Source: Burkholderiaceae bacterium
Lineage (GTDB): Bacteria; Pseudomonadota; Gammaproteobacteria; Burkholderiales; Burkholderiaceae_F
Direction of reading: 5' to 3'
Length of the DNA: 7,713 nt
Assembly (NCBI GenBank): GCA_013696665.1
Contig: JACCYC010000077.1
Location: 1-7,713 of the forward strand
Shown: piece by piece, positions 6,188 through 7,713 of the stretch
How the letters are laid out: the number at the start of each line of letters is the position of its first letter
Numbering within the stretch: the first letter of the stretch is position 1
Translations under genes and position numbers: made by a program
Notes under the pieces: generated by a model
Seen by the model: the letters and a program-made list of their open reading frames with translations, nothing else
Told to the model about the DNA's origin: nothing
Database searches by the model: none

Positions 6188-7713
6188 TGCGGTCTCGGTA
6201 GAGGTCAACGGCGTCGCTGCCGACGGAATCGCGGCGGTCCGCATTTGCACTTCGTGGACTTTCCGATCGTCAACGAGCTGAATGAATGGGGTGTGCTGCG
6301 CGATGCCGTCGAGCGTCAACGATGCGCCCGCGCTGAGTTCGGTGCCACGCAGCACCGTGATGCGATATTCGCTGGCGCGGTCGCGATAGTGATAACGCAA
6401 CGTGAATTCGTTCCATTCCGGTGGCCAGCACGGCGTGATGTGCAGCTGATCACCTTCCAGGCGTACACCCAGCAGCGATTCAAGTATCAGCCGATACATC
6501 CAGCCGGCGGATCCGGTGTACCAGGTCCAGCCTCCGCGTCCGGTATGGGGCGCGACGGCATAAACGTCGGCCGCTACCACGTAGGGCTCCACCTTGTAGA
6601 TCGCAGTGTCTTCATCGCTCTTGGCGTGATTGACCGGGTTGATCATCGCAGTCAGTTCCCATGCGCGAGCGCTGTCGCCGAGCGCGGCAAACGCCATTGC
6701 GGTCCAGATCGCCGCATGGGTGTACTGGCCGCCGTTTTCCCGCACGCCCGGCACATAACCGCGGATGTAACCGGGATCGAGCCCGGTCTTGTCAAACGGC
6801 GGGTCAAGCAGCTGGATCAGTCCATGCTCACGCCGCACCAATCGCGCGTAGACGGCCTCCATTGCACCGCGTGCACGCTCGATGTCACCCACGCCGGACA
6901 ACACCGCCCAACTTTGCGAGATCGAATCGATCTGACATTCCGAGTTGCTCGCCGAGCCCAGGGGCGTGCCATCGTCGAAGTACGCACGGCGGTACCACTC
7001 GCCGTCCCACGCGCCGTCTTCAATCCGCAAAGAGAGCTGGCGCGCCTGCTCTTCGCAGCGCGCCGCAAACGCTGCGTCACCGCGCAGCCGTGCGATCGGG
7101 GCAAACTGCTGCAGCACATGGCACAGGAAGAATGCGAGCCACACGCTTTCACCCTTGCCGCGCATGCCGATCAGATTCATGCCGTCGTTCCAGTCACCCG
7201 AACCGATCAGTGGCAATCCATGCTCGCCAAAGCGGAGGCCGTGCTCGATCGCCCGTACACAGTGCTGGTAAAGGTCTGCGCTCTGATCTGATCGCACCGG
7301 CAGGTCGTAGTAAGAGTCGTCTTCCGCGTTGACCGGCCGGCCCTCGAGGAAGCGCGACTCTTCGTCGAGCACCGATTGATCGCCCGTCGCTCGGACGTAC
7401 CGGCTGGCCGCCAAAGGAAGCCACAGATAATCATCGGAGCAGTGTGTTCGCACCCCGCGGCCCGACGGCGGATGCCACCAATGCTGAACGTCGCCTTCGA
7501 TGAACTGTCGAGTAGCCGCGAGGGCAATTTGCTCTCTCATCGCCTGCGGCTCGGTATGCACCAAAGCCATCACGTCCTGCAACTGGTCGCGGAAGCCGTA
7601 AGCGCCGCCCGATTGGTAATAGCCGCTGCGTGCCCACAGCCGGCAGGCCATCGTCTGATAGACCAGCCAACCGTTGGTTAGGACGTTGAGCGCGGCGTCG
7701 GGTGTTTCGACCT
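6179..7713 (-). CDS. ndvB: Cyclic beta-1,2-glucan synthase (NdvB/ChvB type), C-terminal GH94 part, 5'-truncated
   Basis: The frame is open to the right edge, so only the last ~511 codons of what is usually a protein of about 2,800 aa are visible. This part is the GH94 phosphorylase-like domain, which in Cgs/NdvB proteins trims linear beta-1,2-glucan chains and so sets ring size; the upstream GT84 and membrane regions would lie outside the window. Upstream of the first Met (7651) the reading continues as ETPDAALNVLTNGWLVYQT, typical of mid-protein sequence, so that Met is not the start. Counting from it, ARSGYYQSGGAYGFRDQLQD (7-26) and GSGDWNDGMN (150-159) mark the active site, with Asp156 the likely general acid. 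ENGGQYTHAAIW (305-316) and HTGRGGWTWYTGSAGW (369-384) belong to the catalytic and phosphate-binding loops. A freestanding GH94 phosphorylase is the alternative. The last ~20 residues are an Ala/Thr/Ser-rich tail. Confidence 0.88.
   Translation of the reverse strand, partial: VETPDAALNVLTNGWLVYQTMACRLWARSGYYQSGGAYGFRDQLQDVMALVHTEPQAMREQIALAATRQFIEGDVQHWWHPPSGRGVRTHCSDDYLWLPLAASRYVRATGDQSVLDEESRFLEGRPVNAEDDSYYDLPVRSDQSADLYQHCVRAIEHGLRFGEHGLPLIGSGDWNDGMNLIGMRGKGESVWLAFFLCHVLQQFAPIARLRGDAAFAARCEEQARQLSLRIEDGAWDGEWYRRAYFDDGTPLGSASNSECQIDSISQSWAVLSGVGDIERARGAMEAVYARLVRREHGLIQLLDPPFDKTGLDPGYIRGYVPGVRENGGQYTHAAIWTAMAFAALGDSARAWELTAMINPVNHAKSDEDTAIYKVEPYVVAADVYAVAPHTGRGGWTWYTGSAGWMYRLILESLLGVRLEGDQLHITPCWPPEWNEFTLRYHYRDRASEYRITVLRGTELSAGASLTLDGIAQHTPFIQLVDDRKVHEVQMRTAAIPSAATPLTSTETAGN

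Noticed and set aside
6245..7291. Long + strand reading frame (348 codons) opposite the glucan synthase gene
   Set aside because: Antisense to a strongly recognisable GH94 domain; the translation has no coherent motifs.
7649..7651. ATG as start of a separate GH94 phosphorylase
   Set aside because: The frame continues upstream without a stop to the window edge, and the upstream residues match what is expected just before this domain in NdvB-type proteins.

Overview
This window looks like ordinary chromosomal core sequence from a betaproteobacterium, most likely of the order Burkholderiales. The evidence is the gene order lptF-lptG divergent from pepA-holC-(DUF2486-like), an arrangement I associate with that group, together with GC-rich coding throughout and Burkholderiales-like LptF/LptG sequences. 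I cannot name a genus. No tRNA, rRNA, insertion sequence, CRISPR array or prophage signal was found. Nearly everything is coding: the only intergenic stretch of any size is 3755-3911.

Layout from left to right: (1) the C-terminal part of a prolyl oligopeptidase-family serine peptidase (S9A) on the + strand, cut by the left edge and ending at 1249. (2) After a 10-base gap, a three-gene operon on the - strand, read right to left: pepA (leucyl aminopeptidase, 3754-2276), holC (DNA polymerase III chi subunit, GTG start, 2289-1795) and a proline-rich DUF2486-like protein (1805-1260). The genes overlap by 14 and 11 bases. (3) A 157-base divergent promoter region (3755-3911) with a pepA ribosome binding site, a possible shared -10 element and a perfect 15-base dyad. 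(4) lptF (3912-5039) and lptG (5036-6178) on the + strand, overlapping as ATGA; they encode the two membrane subunits of the lipopolysaccharide exporter. (5) Directly abutting the lptG stop, and convergent with it, the C-terminal GH94 part of a cyclic beta-1,2-glucan synthase (NdvB/ChvB type) on the - strand, running off the right edge.

How the genes relate: LptF/LptG and the cyclic glucan synthase both build the Gram-negative envelope, the first exporting LPS to the outer membrane and the second making osmoregulated periplasmic glucans. The - strand operon joins peptide turnover (PepA) to replication (chi links the clamp loader to SSB) and adds a small protein of unknown function. The S9 peptidase, like PepA, breaks down peptides, but it is convergent with the operon and not co-transcribed with it.

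I did not find a clear undescribed system. The most open questions are the role of the DUF2486-like protein, the dyad in the divergent promoter, and how transcription ends at two convergent junctions that have almost no spacer.
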